A DNA stretch of 64,000 bases from Hexactinellida sp. DTS-2022 (lineage: Eukaryota; Porifera; Hexactinellida). The notes beneath the pieces are model-generated. The model saw nothing but the letters and a program-made list of their open reading frames with translations. It was not told where the DNA came from and did not search any database. Location of the stretch: assembly GCA_028753945.1 (NCBI GenBank), contig JAPNXP010000002.1, forward strand, positions 5,518,001 through 5,582,000. The letters are read 5' to 3'. Below are positions 10,221 to 21,256 of this stretch, in pieces. Numbering within the stretch: position 1 is the stretch's first letter; the number at the start of each line of letters is the position of its first letter. The position numbers were made by a program, and so were the translations under genes.

Positions 10221-11383
10221 ACCTTTCTGACCTTTCAGCTCATTGTGTGGTCCTTTCACTTGTCTATTTTAAATCTCTGAAACGCGTGGACCAATTTATA
10301 AAAAAATTGCTCCCAATACCCGGTTTACTATCCCTCAATAGTACATTTTGTGACCCTAACTCGCACAATTTTTCCCAATGACCATATATGGGCATAAAAT
10401 GTGCCCATTTTTGATGATTTAGCAAATATTTTTCTCGAAAACTATAAACGCTTGAGCTTAGCAATAATTTTGTAATCACATCTATGTACTATTACAAACT
10501 CATATGAAAAACGGCCTAAATAATTTGCACAATAGTTGCAAACATATAAATTCATTTAATTTGTATCAAATTAGTGGTGTATGTAAAACCTGCCATTATA
10601 ACTTTCTGTCTAGATTCCACAAATTTCCTTCAATATGTTTGAAACCAAGTTTATATGAATGAATACATAGTATGTACCTTTATTTAATTGCGTTTTTTAA
10701 CACTTCCGACAAAAACCTTCACAGTTACAGCCCTTTGAAGTCAGTCTTCGACTGCCAAACAACAAAATGTTGTAGGTTGGCAGTAAAAATCTGACTTTAA
10801 GGTTAGACACATAGAATGTATTATTGTTAATTATGAATCATAATCAGGGAGTCTATTGGTCAAATTTGTGTTCCTTAAATGATAGTGAGACGTGAGTAAT
10901 GTGGTTTTCACACCTTTAAATACATAATAATTCCAATTCAGTTCGCTAAGCTGTTTGACAAATAAAGTATTTGTTATTTGAATAAAATAAGACTTAAATC
11001 TAATGGTATAGTATTGAATAAAGTACATCACAGTTGATTAAAATGTACATAGTTAAATAAGATGTACTTAGTTGAATAAAGATGTCATGATTAAATGAAT
11101 AAGTCATATTTGGATTTGAAATAGTAGCGGACTGAATAAAGTTGTGGATAATTTGAGAAAAACTCTGATTAAATGAAGAAGTACATGTATATAGTTGATT
11201 AACAGAAATGTTATAGTCCAGAGTAAGAACATGCAAGCATGGATTAGTTCTATCAATTACAACGATATTATTAGAAGTACTCTTAAGGTTAAAATACGAC
11301 AGATTCTTGCAAAAAAACACATAAATTTCATTTTGAAGTTAGGTGTTTGATTTTCACATATATGATGGAAGACATTGTAGCTA
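10221..11383. other. Non-coding; one CCATATATGG repeat half
   Basis: Positions 10310-10480 match the left half of the CCATATATGG repeat (palindrome at 10382-10391, followed by GGCAT and TTTGATGATT). The rest is AT-rich with no coding frame I can support. The stretch 11040-11200 is rich in loosely repeated TTGAATAAAG/TAATTGAAT words but has no clear period. Confidence 0.5.
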
Positions 11384-11888
11384 AAGTGGAATCCCGCGTA
11401 TCGGGGCACCCCTCGTATTGGGGCAGTAGGTTGGGAATTTGTTTTTTCCCCATTAAAATAATCCCGCGTACTGGGCACCATTCACTTATCGGGGCACTCC
11501 ACCGAAGATTATTTTCTCATGAGTAACATTTTTTTAACTTTTGAGCAGCTTAGTATTCTTTGTCAGCGCCGCTAACCGTTCCCACTCACGCTAGAGACTC
11601 GTGCTGAGGTAATCGAGGGTGTTTTAAAAAAAAAAATTGATGAATATCATGGATTTGTGACTCCTGGTGTAGTTAAAGTATAATGCGAAATTGTAATGTG
11701 TAGTAATGCTTAAATATCATCCTTAACTCTAGGTTTTGACTATGTGTATTATTTGTTGTGTAGATGCTAATTAATTGTTTTAACCAAACATATTGGAGTT
11801 CTCTTAGAACCCCGCGTATCGGGGCACTCCCTCGTATCGGTGCGCTGAGCGCTTGGACGGAGGTGCCCCGACACGCGGGGTTCCACTG
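11384..11888. mobile_element. pogo-like MITE, complete copy (505 bp)
   Basis: The left end is AAGTGGAATCCCGCGTATCG and the right end, read on the other strand, is CAGTGGAACCCCGCGTGTCG, with TA on both sides (11382-11383, 11889-11890). Several GTATCGGGGCA subrepeats lie near each end. The middle has no gene. Related copies are at 2030-2230 and, reversed, at 19880-20430. The copy at 19880 carries an extra 200-bp insertion that this copy lacks. Confidence 0.82.
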
Positions 11889-12032
11889 TATCTCGAAACT
11901 AAAACGAAATCCAATTATCTTCTATAAATTCGATTTTATGGGGCGTGCAGTTTTATCTTAATACAAAAGTCCCATAGGGGGATTTCTTCAGATTCAACCT
12001 GATAAGTGTGTGGTTTGCAAGATCATTATTAG

Positions 12033-12260
12033 ATAAAGACATATTCTGTGCGATGTATCAAATAGATCATCGTTATGGGCGGTTGGTGGCAGGTTTAGAA
12101 TTTTGATTTATCCTAATAAAAATTATTGCGATCTTTTGAACTCAATAAATGATAAAAAGGTCATGTTTTTATGCGATATTTGATAAAATGTTTGAAAAAA
12201 TACATTCTGAGACATAATTCAAAAGTTTTAACCGACTACCAACTCCGTACGCTTATTATC
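12033..12260. repeat. Dispersed repeat, second copy of 142-372
   Basis: It shares long words with 142-372 (GACATATTCTGTGCGAT, GCGGTTGGTGGC, TTTGATAAAATGTTTGA) in the same order and strand. There is no coding content. Confidence 0.7.
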
Positions 12261-12261
12261 T

Positions 12262-12440
12262 TTAATCGTAGACTGCCTAATCGCCACACAGTGGGCAGTG
12301 TCAAAAAACGTAGTAAATATTCTCCAAATTTCAAACCATTTCCGATTCAAACATGTTTGTATATTCTCTATCGATTTCAATCATAAATTTTTTTTTGAAA
12401 TTTCAATGTGATGACATAGCATAAATGTGTCATCTGCCAC
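12262..12440 (-). repeat. Dispersed 'GTAGACTGCCTA' repeat
   Basis: It matches the reverse complement of 48800-48985 and, more loosely, part of 59370-59965. Shared landmarks are the AGGCAGTCTAC edge, ATCGATAGAGAA and the phrase AAATTTGGAGAATRTTTACTACG. The family has no coding sequence, and I could not define both ends. Confidence 0.65.
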
Positions 12441-12989
12441 TTGAATGCCAGCTCAATTAGAAATCTTAAATGATTGAAACTCTTTCAACATATTTTGTTT
12501 TTTGGTTCCGACTTTTTCATATACTTCAGTTTCGGACAAAAAATATCATTTAGGCCGCCATGTAAAAAGCGATGAAATTTATAGTGCTGTGCCTTGCTGT
12601 GAAATCTGTATAGTTTTAAAATGTTGCTTATATACTAATATTCAAATTACAAAAGTATTTTACCCGCACGGAGGCGCACTGAACACTTTATTTTATAAAT
12701 GGATAAACCACTTCAGTAAATATATAGCATCACTTTGAATCGAGAAGCTCTTGAATTTCTCAAAATGCAACCTTTGTGAGAGAAGCTTCCAATCCAGTGA
12801 CTTTATGGATTACGATCATTTGGAATCTGACTAATATCAAAGAATTCGGTGTCAATTTGGTGAATTAAAGTTTAGCAGGGAGCTGAACTGTCGGCGAATT
12901 AGTGGAAACATACTTTTTTGCATACTAAGATGTCAATAATATTGCCAAAACTGTGTTCGACTTGTCTAAAACCTAGGTGATGCAATTTT

Positions 12990-13329
12990 TTTATAAAAAG
13001 GTATCTAAATGCGCGAAAAGGGGCGACGTGGGTCACTTAATAACTTTGAACCATATATATTAGGATTTTTGAAATAATTACACCTCGTTCAAGAAATATA
13101 ATCAATAATCATGGGTAAACAATAAAATCTTTGTTACAAATCTAAATATAATTTAGGACAGAATTAACATGAACTGTTTAGAACTATGTTTAGGAGACTA
13201 CGTACATCATTTTTGATATTGCCATTCAGTTTGCAGCTACCGATAACCTATATGTCATTAATACTTCATCAGAGTCTATCTAGCATAGTTTTCCTATTTC
13301 CACTTACACCCCTGAAAATGCCCACTGTG
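12990..13329 (+). mobile_element. Transib element, 3'-end relic
   Basis: The last ~330 bp of the complete Transib element (19015-19257) are recognisable here: ATCATGGGT, then TTGATRATTCCATTC, CCRATAACCTATA, CCTATTTCCA and the terminus GCCCACTGTG at 13320-13329. No transposase coding remains. The 5-bp words around it do not form a duplication with any upstream end, so it is a truncated copy. Confidence 0.7.
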
Positions 13330-13788
13330 CAGTGGTTTGTTAAATCGGCCGTTGTTTATTCTTTAGCCACCAGAAAAAGTGAGGTGGTGGCTTAATTAGC
13401 CACCATCAAAATTTCATTTTGTCGAGCACTGTTGTGTGGGCACATTTGTTTACAAATATAGATTTGAAATTTGCGCATTCGCAGATTTCAAAACAATACA
13501 ACCATCAAACTTGACAGACAGCATGTATAACCCATGTTATTGTAAGTAATTTCGAAAATATATAGATAGGTAGTTATATATGTATATGCCAACCGTTTTC
13601 CAATATAGTGTTGTTATTCCGATAAGTTCCTATAACTGGTGTGCTTATTTCCGGAACTACTGTATATAAATTATTATATGCACATTATAAAATTTCCTAC
13701 ATTACACAAACTAGATTATGGTTAACACAGCCCTGCGAAAAATATTTTTTCACTTGCTGATTGTTTTGGGATGAAAATTTATAGTTAA

Positions 13789-14485
13789 GGTTCAGGTATC
13801 CTCTAGAGTACTTCTACCATAAGTATTTACCCGAATTAATTAATTTTTTTACAGCGGATTTACTTGATCCTCAGGATGCCAAAAATACAATAATATTGGC
13901 AAATAAACTAATAGAGGAAAAAACTTTTTTAAATTTTACCATTTTTACGGAATAGATCAATCAGAAAAGATAAACAATACCAAGAATATTATGATAAAAT
14001 GTGTTCAGCAGGATGTAATATAACTTTTGAGTACAGGAATTGTGAATATCTACATTTTTCTGGATTTCAAATACTTTTATGTGATGTCGATTTTCAAATG
14101 AAGATTTTGCTTATCCAAAATCCAAAAAACAGATGAACTATTCATATTAGGGTAAATCGCAGCACTGAAAAGTTGTATCTTTACGAGATCTCTCCGAAAC
14201 CGTTGAGTTTTTGATTCTACGACCAAAATTGACAAAATGACTTCTTCCACAATTCTGAAAATGTTAGTTTTGAGATAGCGGCTTTTGAAAAAAAAATTTA
14301 CAGCAATTATTCCTAAATTGAGGTGACCAAAGTGTGTCAAACTGGAAAGATAATAGGAATCTTTCTTAGAAATCTCTTGAGATTACTCATTGGTATCAAT
14401 ACAATCCCAAAATGCAATAAAAGAGAAATAGACAATGATTTGGATTTTTTCTAAATATTCGAAATTTGTAGAGTATACCTGAACC
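13789..14485 (-). mobile_element. TTAA MITE, GGTTCAGGTAT family, complete copy (697 bp)
   Basis: TTAA is present on both sides (13785-13788, 14486-14489). The inverted ends are GGTTCAGGTATCCTCTA and GGTTCAGGTATACTCTA. Another near-complete copy is at 54026-54724 and partial ones at 22021-22433, 24291-24544, 44264-44866 and 62915-63327. Open frames shared by the copies (about 87 residues) are low in complexity and match no family I know, so I treat the family as non-coding. Confidence 0.9.
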
Positions 14486-14489
14486 TTAA

Positions 14490-14780
14490 TCTTATGCAGC
14501 ACTAATTTCATGTTTTCATAGCTTTCCTTCAAATGTACTGAATGTCCAATTGGGATGGAACTAAATTTGTTACCATTATGAAGTAATACACATTTCAAAC
14601 TTTGTTTTGAGCTATCAATAAAGAGTCTCCATTCATCTTGTACATATGGACACCCGAGAGCGTTAAAGAAAAAAACTTACTCTGCCCAGATACCAAATTT
14701 TATTCATACAGAAACAGAGAGATCGATTTTTTGAGATACTTTGTAATGGAAGATGATTTTGTGTTTTGTCATGATGTCTC
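14490..14780. pseudogene. Two opposed scraps of an unnamed transposase-like gene
   Basis: On the minus strand 14490-14640 reads WRLFIDSSKQSLKCVLLHNG then KFSSIPIGHSVHLKESYENM. On the plus strand 14645-14780 reads FLRYFVMEDDFVFCHDVSGL. From memory, both belong to one family of repetitive 'uncharacterised' proteins found in many invertebrate genomes, where the second block normally lies just before the first on the same strand. Here they face away from each other, so a small inversion has happened. I cannot name the superfamily. Confidence 0.45.
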
Positions 14781-15619
14781 AGGGCTAGTTAAGGCTCGAC
14801 CCACACCTTCACTAATAACGTCCCCTTTAAATCCAAACATATATCAGTTTTAGCCTTATCTATAATGATAACAAATCCGCAATCAAAATCGAATTCGAAT
14901 AATATTCGCTCGAGTAATTGATTTTAGTTCCATATTACGTAATAATAAATTACTATACCTGACTGAAAATATTCGCGCCCGTAGTTTAGAAAAACCACAG
15001 AAGTTTAATTTCTGATCTATCTATACACAGTGGGAATTTAGGTGGAAATAGGATAAAATTATCATTCTCTTGAAACTTGAATTCGTGCTTACCAGTGAAT
15101 TCAGAATATCAAATAACCAAGTAATGCATAATTTCATTCTGATCTAAGAAAATTTTTGGTTGTTATGACTATTCAAAGTACTAGATTTTTGACAATTGGA
15201 ATTTCTATTTTGCGGTTATAGAAAGTTACTAATGCTTCATTGCATATTTTGAGAACACTGTTCTTCAGAATTACTTCTCTTTTGAATATTCTGATATACA
15301 TGATTTAATTATATATATTATATATCATAATAACATCTCAGTATAAATTGATTATGTGATGTGGCTAACGGAAAATATACGATTCGGACAATAAATTCTT
15401 GCTTAGTCCCCCTCCTTCAAGATGATGGGAAATATCGTGTCCAGGTTTATGCGGTTTTTTTTGTGTTTTTAATATAAAGTATACATATTTAACTTCAATA
15501 TAAACCAAATTCCAGATGCGCAAAACTTTGCCCACAGATATTTTCTTTTATTATTAATTAATTTATTAAGATAAGTGATTCAAGTACAAATTATACTCCT
15601 TCAATTAGAATTATTTCTT

Positions 15620-15890
15620 ATGAATAACAAGGAAGCTTTTGAATTCCTAAGCTCAAAATCATCTATAAGGGATGCTGCCACCTCATTTTTAGACACATTC
15701 AGACTGAATGAAGACCAGTACCATCCCATCCGACGACTATTTGGACAGCTAGAGGTAGACAGGACTCACTCCAGAAAGAAGAATGATCTTTCTAATTGGA
15801 ATAAACTTCAATTTTATAATGATTCTACCACCACCATTGAGAGAGAACAGAAATGTGTGGATAGTGATATTCATATTAGTATAAAGTTAA
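15620..15890 (+). pseudogene. Transib transposase, N-terminal part before the insertion
   Basis: The frame from ATG at 15620 (MNNKEAFEFL; an in-frame ATG also lies at 15575) runs through IRRLFGQLEVD to HISIK and is broken by the TTAA element that starts at 15891. Counting from 15620 to the duplicated TTAA (271 nt) plus 17123-18978 (1856 nt) gives 2127 nt, exactly 709 codons with the stop. The ancestral gene was therefore in frame across the target site and read KLIKARKPFSELTIKGQ there. The KPFSEL-type motif is what Transib proteins usually show at this place. The region likely corresponds to the N-terminal part of the RAG1 core-like protein. Confidence 0.8.
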
Positions 15891-17118
15891 GGATGCTTGC
15901 CGCCAAAAGTGTATTAGCCCTATGGGTAGTTTTACGATTATTTTGGATATTGAGTTGAAATTCTCCATTATTGCCTGTAATAGCCCAACTAAGCATATAA
16001 TCATGACTTTTGAACTTTTTATGAGCAATTTTCAGAATTCCATCATATTACGTGGCGGATGGCTTCCTATCTCCGTAATACTAAATATTGTATAGGCGTA
16101 GAATATTATCATAAAAACTGTTAGAGCTCAAGTTCTAAAATTTGCTGAGTATATACAGCACTACTATAGGAAGAAAATTGACCATTTTCAGACTGATCCA
16201 TTGACAAATATTTATTTTGGATATAAATACCCTAAACATGCGGACATTAGTTCGAAAAGATCGATTTTTAGCCAATTTTTCTTGGACATGTCACGCAATA
16301 TAAGTTCGTTTTGTTCAATCAAGGTCAAATATATAGTAACCGTTATATACTAATATGTGCCAAATTTTTGGCGACTTTTGATATGTATTTTATAAAAAAC
16401 AATTGGTCAAAGGTCAGAAATCTCTGTTTTGAGTTTCTAAGGGTCAAAGTTTTTCCGAATAAAACACTCTCTAACTAAGATATTACAAGGTGTTTCATCC
16501 CTGTATGGAAGGAGTATGTAAGCTTTTATTCGTACGATAAGCTTTACATGTATTCAGTCATTGTTCGTAACTAAATGACTTGATATATATCCATTTATGC
16601 AAGTCCACTTTATTTTGGGACACCAGCTGGAAAAGGAATTTGATGTAATTGGCTATGAGAATTGTTCGAAATTCAACAGAAAGTTCATTCCAGCAATGTT
16701 TTGAACTACTATGTACATGCACCATGTATATGTGTGGAATCTTTCAATTGAATTGCTGTATATCCCAGAATAATTAAAATGATAGTCACCATAGAGATTC
16801 GAACCCATAACCTCAAATATACATTCTCCATATGCTTTCCACCGTGCCGTTGATACATATTAGTTATATATGAACTGATATTAGTATCAAAATGCACATA
16901 AATAACCATCAATGGTGATAAATGTGAGGAATGTTCACATAATCACCGATGTCATCAAAAATGACGTCACTAATAATGCACTTTTGAGCAAAAATATTCT
17001 AGATTTTTGAAAATTTGCACTTCCAACAGAATTCCGGGTTATTTTTGCATGTTATTTCACAATAATCGACACTTAATTTTTTGTAGTTAAATACCGGATA
17101 ATTTGGCGGCAAGTATCC
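15891..17118. mobile_element. TTAA element, GGATGCTTGCCGCC family, copy 1 (1228 bp)
   Basis: It sits inside the Transib transposase gene with TTAA on both sides (15887-15890, 17119-17122). The inverted ends are GGATGCTTGCCGCCAAA and GGATACTTGCCGCCAAA. It is a reverse-oriented relative of 22678-23910 (for example 16709-16912 equals the complement of 22887-23090). There is no recognisable protein. It also contains GTGACGTCATT-type palindromes near 16955 (mirror near 22830). Confidence 0.9.
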
Positions 17119-17122
17119 TTAA

Positions 17123-18978
17123 TTAAAGCTCGTAAACCATTTTCTGAATTGACCATTAAAGGTCAAAAAGCGCGACTAACCCCTCTTCTTTCCCTGATTC
17201 ATACCATTGCTGAGAAAGAAGCTGTAGACAGTATAACGATCGCTGCTCTCGCCATGCAGTTTGTTTCTAGCTCTGCAGGTGACAATAAAATTAGTGGTGC
17301 TTGTAAGGAGGTTGTTCAAAAAGGCACATTTCCAAGTGGTTCAAAGAAAAATATTTCAGTTGAGAAATCGACCTTCCTTCTCTCCCAACTTGATATTGGT
17401 AAACGGAAATATGTAGATCTAAAAAGAGTTTGCAAAACAGAAGGCGTTATTTTTCCTGGCTATAAAGATCTAACTCTATATCGTAAACATATAACTCTCG
17501 ACCATGAACTGAAGACTATTCGTAATCAATCTGAGATCTCAATCGGAATAGGAATATCGTATAAGCTTATAATAAAACAAACGATCTCTAGATTAATAGA
17601 AACTTTACCAACATTGAGTAATTCTCACTTTCCTCTAATATTTACAGCAACAGATGGTTTGGATGGATCTGGATCTCATCAAGTCTACAACCAACTATCA
17701 TGTTTATCTGACACTAAAAGTTATCTACTATTCGCTTTTAAGCCTCTTTCCATTAAAGATACCTATAACAATATTATATGGGAAAACAAAACTCCCAATT
17801 CTCACTTTCAAATCCGACCTGTTTTGTTATTATCAGTTAAGGAAAACGAAGAGAACGTCCGACACTTAATGGAAACTTTAATAAATCCCGAGGTTTCAGA
17901 ATTAAATCAGAACGGTATACACCTGGAGCAAGGTTTCGTAAATGTAGTAATAGAGCGGAGTATGTTTGATGGAAAAATGGCTGGAATACTCTCTGGAGCT
18001 GGTGGTGCTCATTGTCAGCTTTGTACAGCTAATTTTAATCAATTACACGACCTAGAATTAGTTCATACTGGATTCCCAATAAATAGGTCAATAACAGCGG
18101 CGAAAGAAATTTTCTCTGAAGTAGATAGAGATGAATTCTTATCTCTTCCTTCAGTCAAACGATTTGGATTGACACATGAACCGATTTCTGATATCAATAT
18201 TATTTGTGCATCACCTCTTCACGCATATACATGTATTTTCCGATGGTTTATGACACTTGTATACCACTTACAATCTGGACTGATAAAATGGTCTCCATCT
18301 TCAATGAAAGTTAAAGATTCCATGAAGTTTACTCGTAGCTTCTTATTTGAGAAAACAGGTCTTAAGATTGACCAACCTAGTAGTGATGGAGGTACTACAT
18401 CAACTGGAAATATAGCCCGTCAGTGTTTTTTAGATAAAAATGAATTTATTCATTGGGTTTCGACACTTCTACCAGGTAAATTTCATGGCACTCTGAAAAC
18501 TATTCATAACAATCTTTCGGTGATCCTACGGATATATAATAGCAGTTGCCAAATTAATACCGAATCTCTCGACACATTATGCAGAGATACTTATGAATCT
18601 ATCCTCATTCATTACCCTTGGGCCAATATTACGCCAACTCTGCATAAAGTCCTCGCTCATTCTTGTGAATTAATACGAGAATGTAACAACTCCCATGGTT
18701 TAAAAGATTATTCTGAAGAAGCTGTGGAGGCATGCAATAAATTGATCAGAAAGTATCGTGAGCACTTGGCCAGAAAACAATCTTTTGTTCTTAATACCCG
18801 TGATATATTTGTTCGGCTTTTATGTGGTAGCGATCCAGTCCTCAATACATTTAGAAAAACGTACAAAGATTGTGGTGGTACTGATAGTTGCTGCAAAGTA
18901 ATATCGTTGACTAGTCCATCCCTGACTAGTCAAGATGAGATATTTGCAAAGTTAACGTCGGTTGACTTGAATATTTAG
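17123..18978 (+). CDS. Transib / RAG1-like transposase, catalytic part
   Basis: The open frame runs from 17123, and its first Met is at 17149 (609 residues from there). Numbering from 17149, the features are: ATDGLDGSGSHQ (D169); MFDGKMAG (D274) followed by CQLC (C289, C292); LHKVLAH (H499, H504); and SEEAVEACNKL (E527). The C-x2-C and H-x4-H spacing and the SEE..E.xNK block match the RAG1 core, where D600, D708, E962 are catalytic and C727, C730, H937, H942 hold zinc; the assignment is by motif only. The tail RKYREHLARKQS parallels the RAG1 end. The catalytic core is undamaged, but the N-terminal end is separated by the insertion at 15891-17118, so this copy is probably inactive. No RAG2-like (Kelch) gene is seen in the element. 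Confidence 0.85.
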
Positions 18979-19545
18979 TGTATGTGAATTAACTAATTGT
19001 AAATTTCTTACCCATGGTCAATACTATTGATAACAATCATGGGTGAGTATTAAAAATTATTAACCAACCAAAATATTTGTTTTCAATGATATTCCATTCG
19101 AACGTCCAGAACTACATCTAGGAGTTAATAAATATTACTTTTGATGATTCCATTCTGTTTCTAGGTACCAATAACCTATAGGTCAATAATACTTGAAATG
19201 TGGGTACCTGCTACGGAAATGCCTATTTCCAATTACTACCCAAAAATTCCCACTGTGCTATATTTATTCAATACATATACTAGTGTAAATCGCTAAGCTA
19301 TAGGATAGTCAATTTAAATGCTTACTATAGAATTTTTAGTATTGAAAGTGAAAACTCACTATGATTCATGATTATTTTGCAATTTTTCTATTAAACGCTT
19401 ATAACAATTCTTCTGAAGCATTTGAAACTTATTCCATGGCTTCAGGTTATCAACAGGTATCCTCTGAATAATGCTCAACACTAAAATCAATATATACTTG
19501 AAATAATTTTTTGAGCTGTGGGCGCGAGTGGGTGCGACTCTACTG

Positions 19546-19880
19546 TAGAAACAAATTTTACAGATTATATATATTATAATACAGTATTCCTATCAGACAT
19601 GGGGTCAAGCCCATTCAAAAGGACTTAAGCCCTTTTTAGAAGAGCATCGAGTCCTTTTCAAGCCCTTGCATTGGAAGAGAAGAATACCAAATATGGTCGA
19701 TAATTTCTACAAACAATGAGTGTGTGTATATAGAAGACTGAAATTTAGTTAGATTTATCGGTATAACAAGCCCAAAACTAAAAAAAAAGCGCCGGGGCAC
19801 TTATTCAAATAAATACAGTGGGGATTTCTAAAGAATTAGAGTAAAGGACTTAAGTCCGGACTTAAGGTTGATATTTAAGC
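19546..19880. other. Non-coding
   Basis: AT-rich, with a loose repetition of words like AAGCCCTTTT and GGACTTAAG (about 19600-19870). No gene or clear element border is seen. Confidence 0.4.
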
Positions 19881-20430
19881 AGTACTACACATTACAATTT
19901 CACATTATACTTTACCTACACTAGGAGTCACAAATCTATGATATTCACGGAAAATATTTTTTGAAAAATTCCCCCGATTACCTCTGCACGAGTCTCTAGC
20001 ATGAGTTGGTGACGCTCATAGGCGTCGGACCCACCCAGCCACCCGGCATAGGCCGGGCAGCCCGAAGGGTCTACCCGGGTCTACCCGGCCCATGCCCGGC
20101 CCATAGTTGTGTTAGTAATGATGTGAATGTAGCGGTCCCGGAATCTATTGGGCCGGCCCCGGAGCCTTCGGGCCGTGCGGCCCGAAGGGCCGGCGGGCCC
20201 ATTTCCGACGCCTATGGTGACTCTTAGCGGCCATTACAAAGAATACTAAGCTGCTCAAAAGTAAAGCATGTTACTCAAGAGAAATAATCTTCGGTGGCGT
20301 GCCCCGATAAGTGAATGGCGCCCCGATACGCGGGGTTATTTTTAATGGGAAAAAAACAAATTCCCAACCAACTGCCCCGATACGAGGGGTGCCCCGATAC
20401 GCGAGTGCCCCGAAACGCGGGGTTCCACTC
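19880..20430 (-). mobile_element. pogo-like MITE copy with nested GC-rich MITE
   Basis: On the minus strand it starts AGTGGAACCCCGCG (20430, next to TA) and matches the first two thirds of 11384-11888. It is interrupted by 20017-20216, which the other copy lacks. The far end is not clear; similarity fades near 19880. Confidence 0.75.
20017..20216. mobile_element. GC-rich 200-bp MITE, hAT-like
   Basis: The terminal repeats are perfect: CATAGGCGTCGGA and its complement TCCGACGCCTATG. They are flanked by 8-bp words GTGACGCT and GTGACTCT (7 of 8 the same), as expected of hAT insertions. The inside is very GC-rich with repeated GGCCCGAAGGG and CCCGGC words, in sharp contrast to the surroundings. 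The open frame across it is an effect of composition. Confidence 0.8.
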
Positions 20431-20504
20431 TACGTATTTTGTATATAATAATTATATGTACGTGTTAGGATTAAACGAGAAATGTCTCTTTAATTTAATA
20501 GATT

Positions 20505-20640
20505 ATGGATTCCCTAATTTAAGTTCCAGAATGGTGAATACGTTTATCAAGTTTCTTATATCAATTTCACACTGAACAGTTAAAATTTGTCACTACTACT
20601 ATATCTATAAATAGTTGAGTATTCCATAATTTCTCAACTG
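20505..20640. repeat. ~130-bp repeat, second copy (reverse of 4437-4562)
   Basis: It is the reverse complement of the block beside the first TTAA element at 4567. Here it sits beyond the inner end of the second copy of that element, separated by about 120 bp. Confidence 0.7.
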
Positions 20641-20762
20641 ACTCACTTTATACACAAAATCTACACCAATTTACATAAATGGCAACTATCGAGAAGGGAC
20701 AAGAAATTGAATTCCATTTAATTAAAATGTATACGTAAACTAATGAATAGCGAGATTACATT

Positions 20763-21252
20763 AAATGACTATAAATCAGAATTTTTCCATTAGAATGTTG
20801 AAATTTTTGGTTTAGTTCCTAAGTATATATGCAAAGATACTATTGGATGAATAACAACGAAATTGATGGTAAATTATGGCTGTGCGAGCCTACAACCTTT
20901 TTAACCCATTTGAAAAAGTCACCCTCCATGATGTCCATCACATTCCAGGATCTTATAAAGGTCGCTACAGCAAAACTATGAGTCAGATTCACCTGAAATT
21001 TGAAATGTAGGTATACTTTACAGGGTACTATCCAAAAACAATCGAATCTCGATTTATCTGACGAGCATTGTGGGGCCGTAATTTAAACTTTCGTCCGAAA
21101 TTGGATATATAACAGGGAATTCCTGGGTCACAGAGCCCTACTGACTTCAAATCTACTCAGAATTCAAAAGAAATTTGCCAGTTTATTCACCAGTGTGAAA
21201 CAAACAGGAAAACGAATTAAACTCATTTTCCCATTTGCAGTATAGTTTGGCC
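20763..21252 (-). mobile_element. TTAA element, GGCCAAACTATACT family, copy 2
   Basis: Its outer end is GGCCAAACTATACT on the minus strand (ending 21252) beside TTAA (21253-21256). It matches 4567-4980 and 5549-5625 with the Tc1 MITE absent, giving an empty-site comparison. The sequence ATTCACCTGAAATTTG resembles ATTCACTTGAAACTTT in the right tail of the intact Kolobok (10129-10144). The other end was not identified. Confidence 0.7.
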
Positions 21253-21256
21253 TTAA

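Larger units (their letters stand above)
15026..19257 (+). mobile_element. Transib (RAG1-related) DNA transposon, 4232 bp with nested insertion
   Basis: The left end is CACAGTGGGAATTT (15026) and the right end on the opposite strand is CACAGTGGGAATTT (ending 19257). Both are flanked by a perfect 5-bp duplication, CTATA (15021-15025 and 19258-19262). CACAGTG is identical to the consensus heptamer of vertebrate V(D)J recombination signals, and Transib ends are known to resemble it. A GGAAATAGG word recurs inside both ends. The element carries one transposase gene (15620-15890 plus 17123-18978) interrupted by a TTAA element. Without that insertion it would be about 3.0 kb. Confidence 0.9.
14793..19545 (+). 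mobile_element. TTAA element, GGCTCGACCCACACC family, split by Transib
   Basis: TTAA (14789-14792) is followed by GGCTCGACCCACACC. The left part (14793-15025) and the part after the Transib element (19258 to about 19545) together match the uninterrupted copy at 60588-61299 (shared words ATAATATTCGCTCGAG, ATTCAATACATATACTAGTG). The right end is decayed (GTGGGTGCGACTC) and lacks a clear TTAA. The unfilled copy at about 60830 serves as a paralogous empty site for the Transib insertion. Confidence 0.72.

Noticed and set aside
12287-13329. A CACAGTGGGC at 12287 facing GCCCACTGTG at 13329 looked like a second complete Transib element.
   Set aside because: The flanking 5-bp words differ (CGCCA and CAGTG). 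The left word lies inside a different dispersed repeat whose other copies contain the same sequence. Only the right end is Transib-like.
20006-20227. Open frame rich in Pro, Gly and Arg.
   Set aside because: It crosses both borders of a GC-rich MITE and is explained by its base content.
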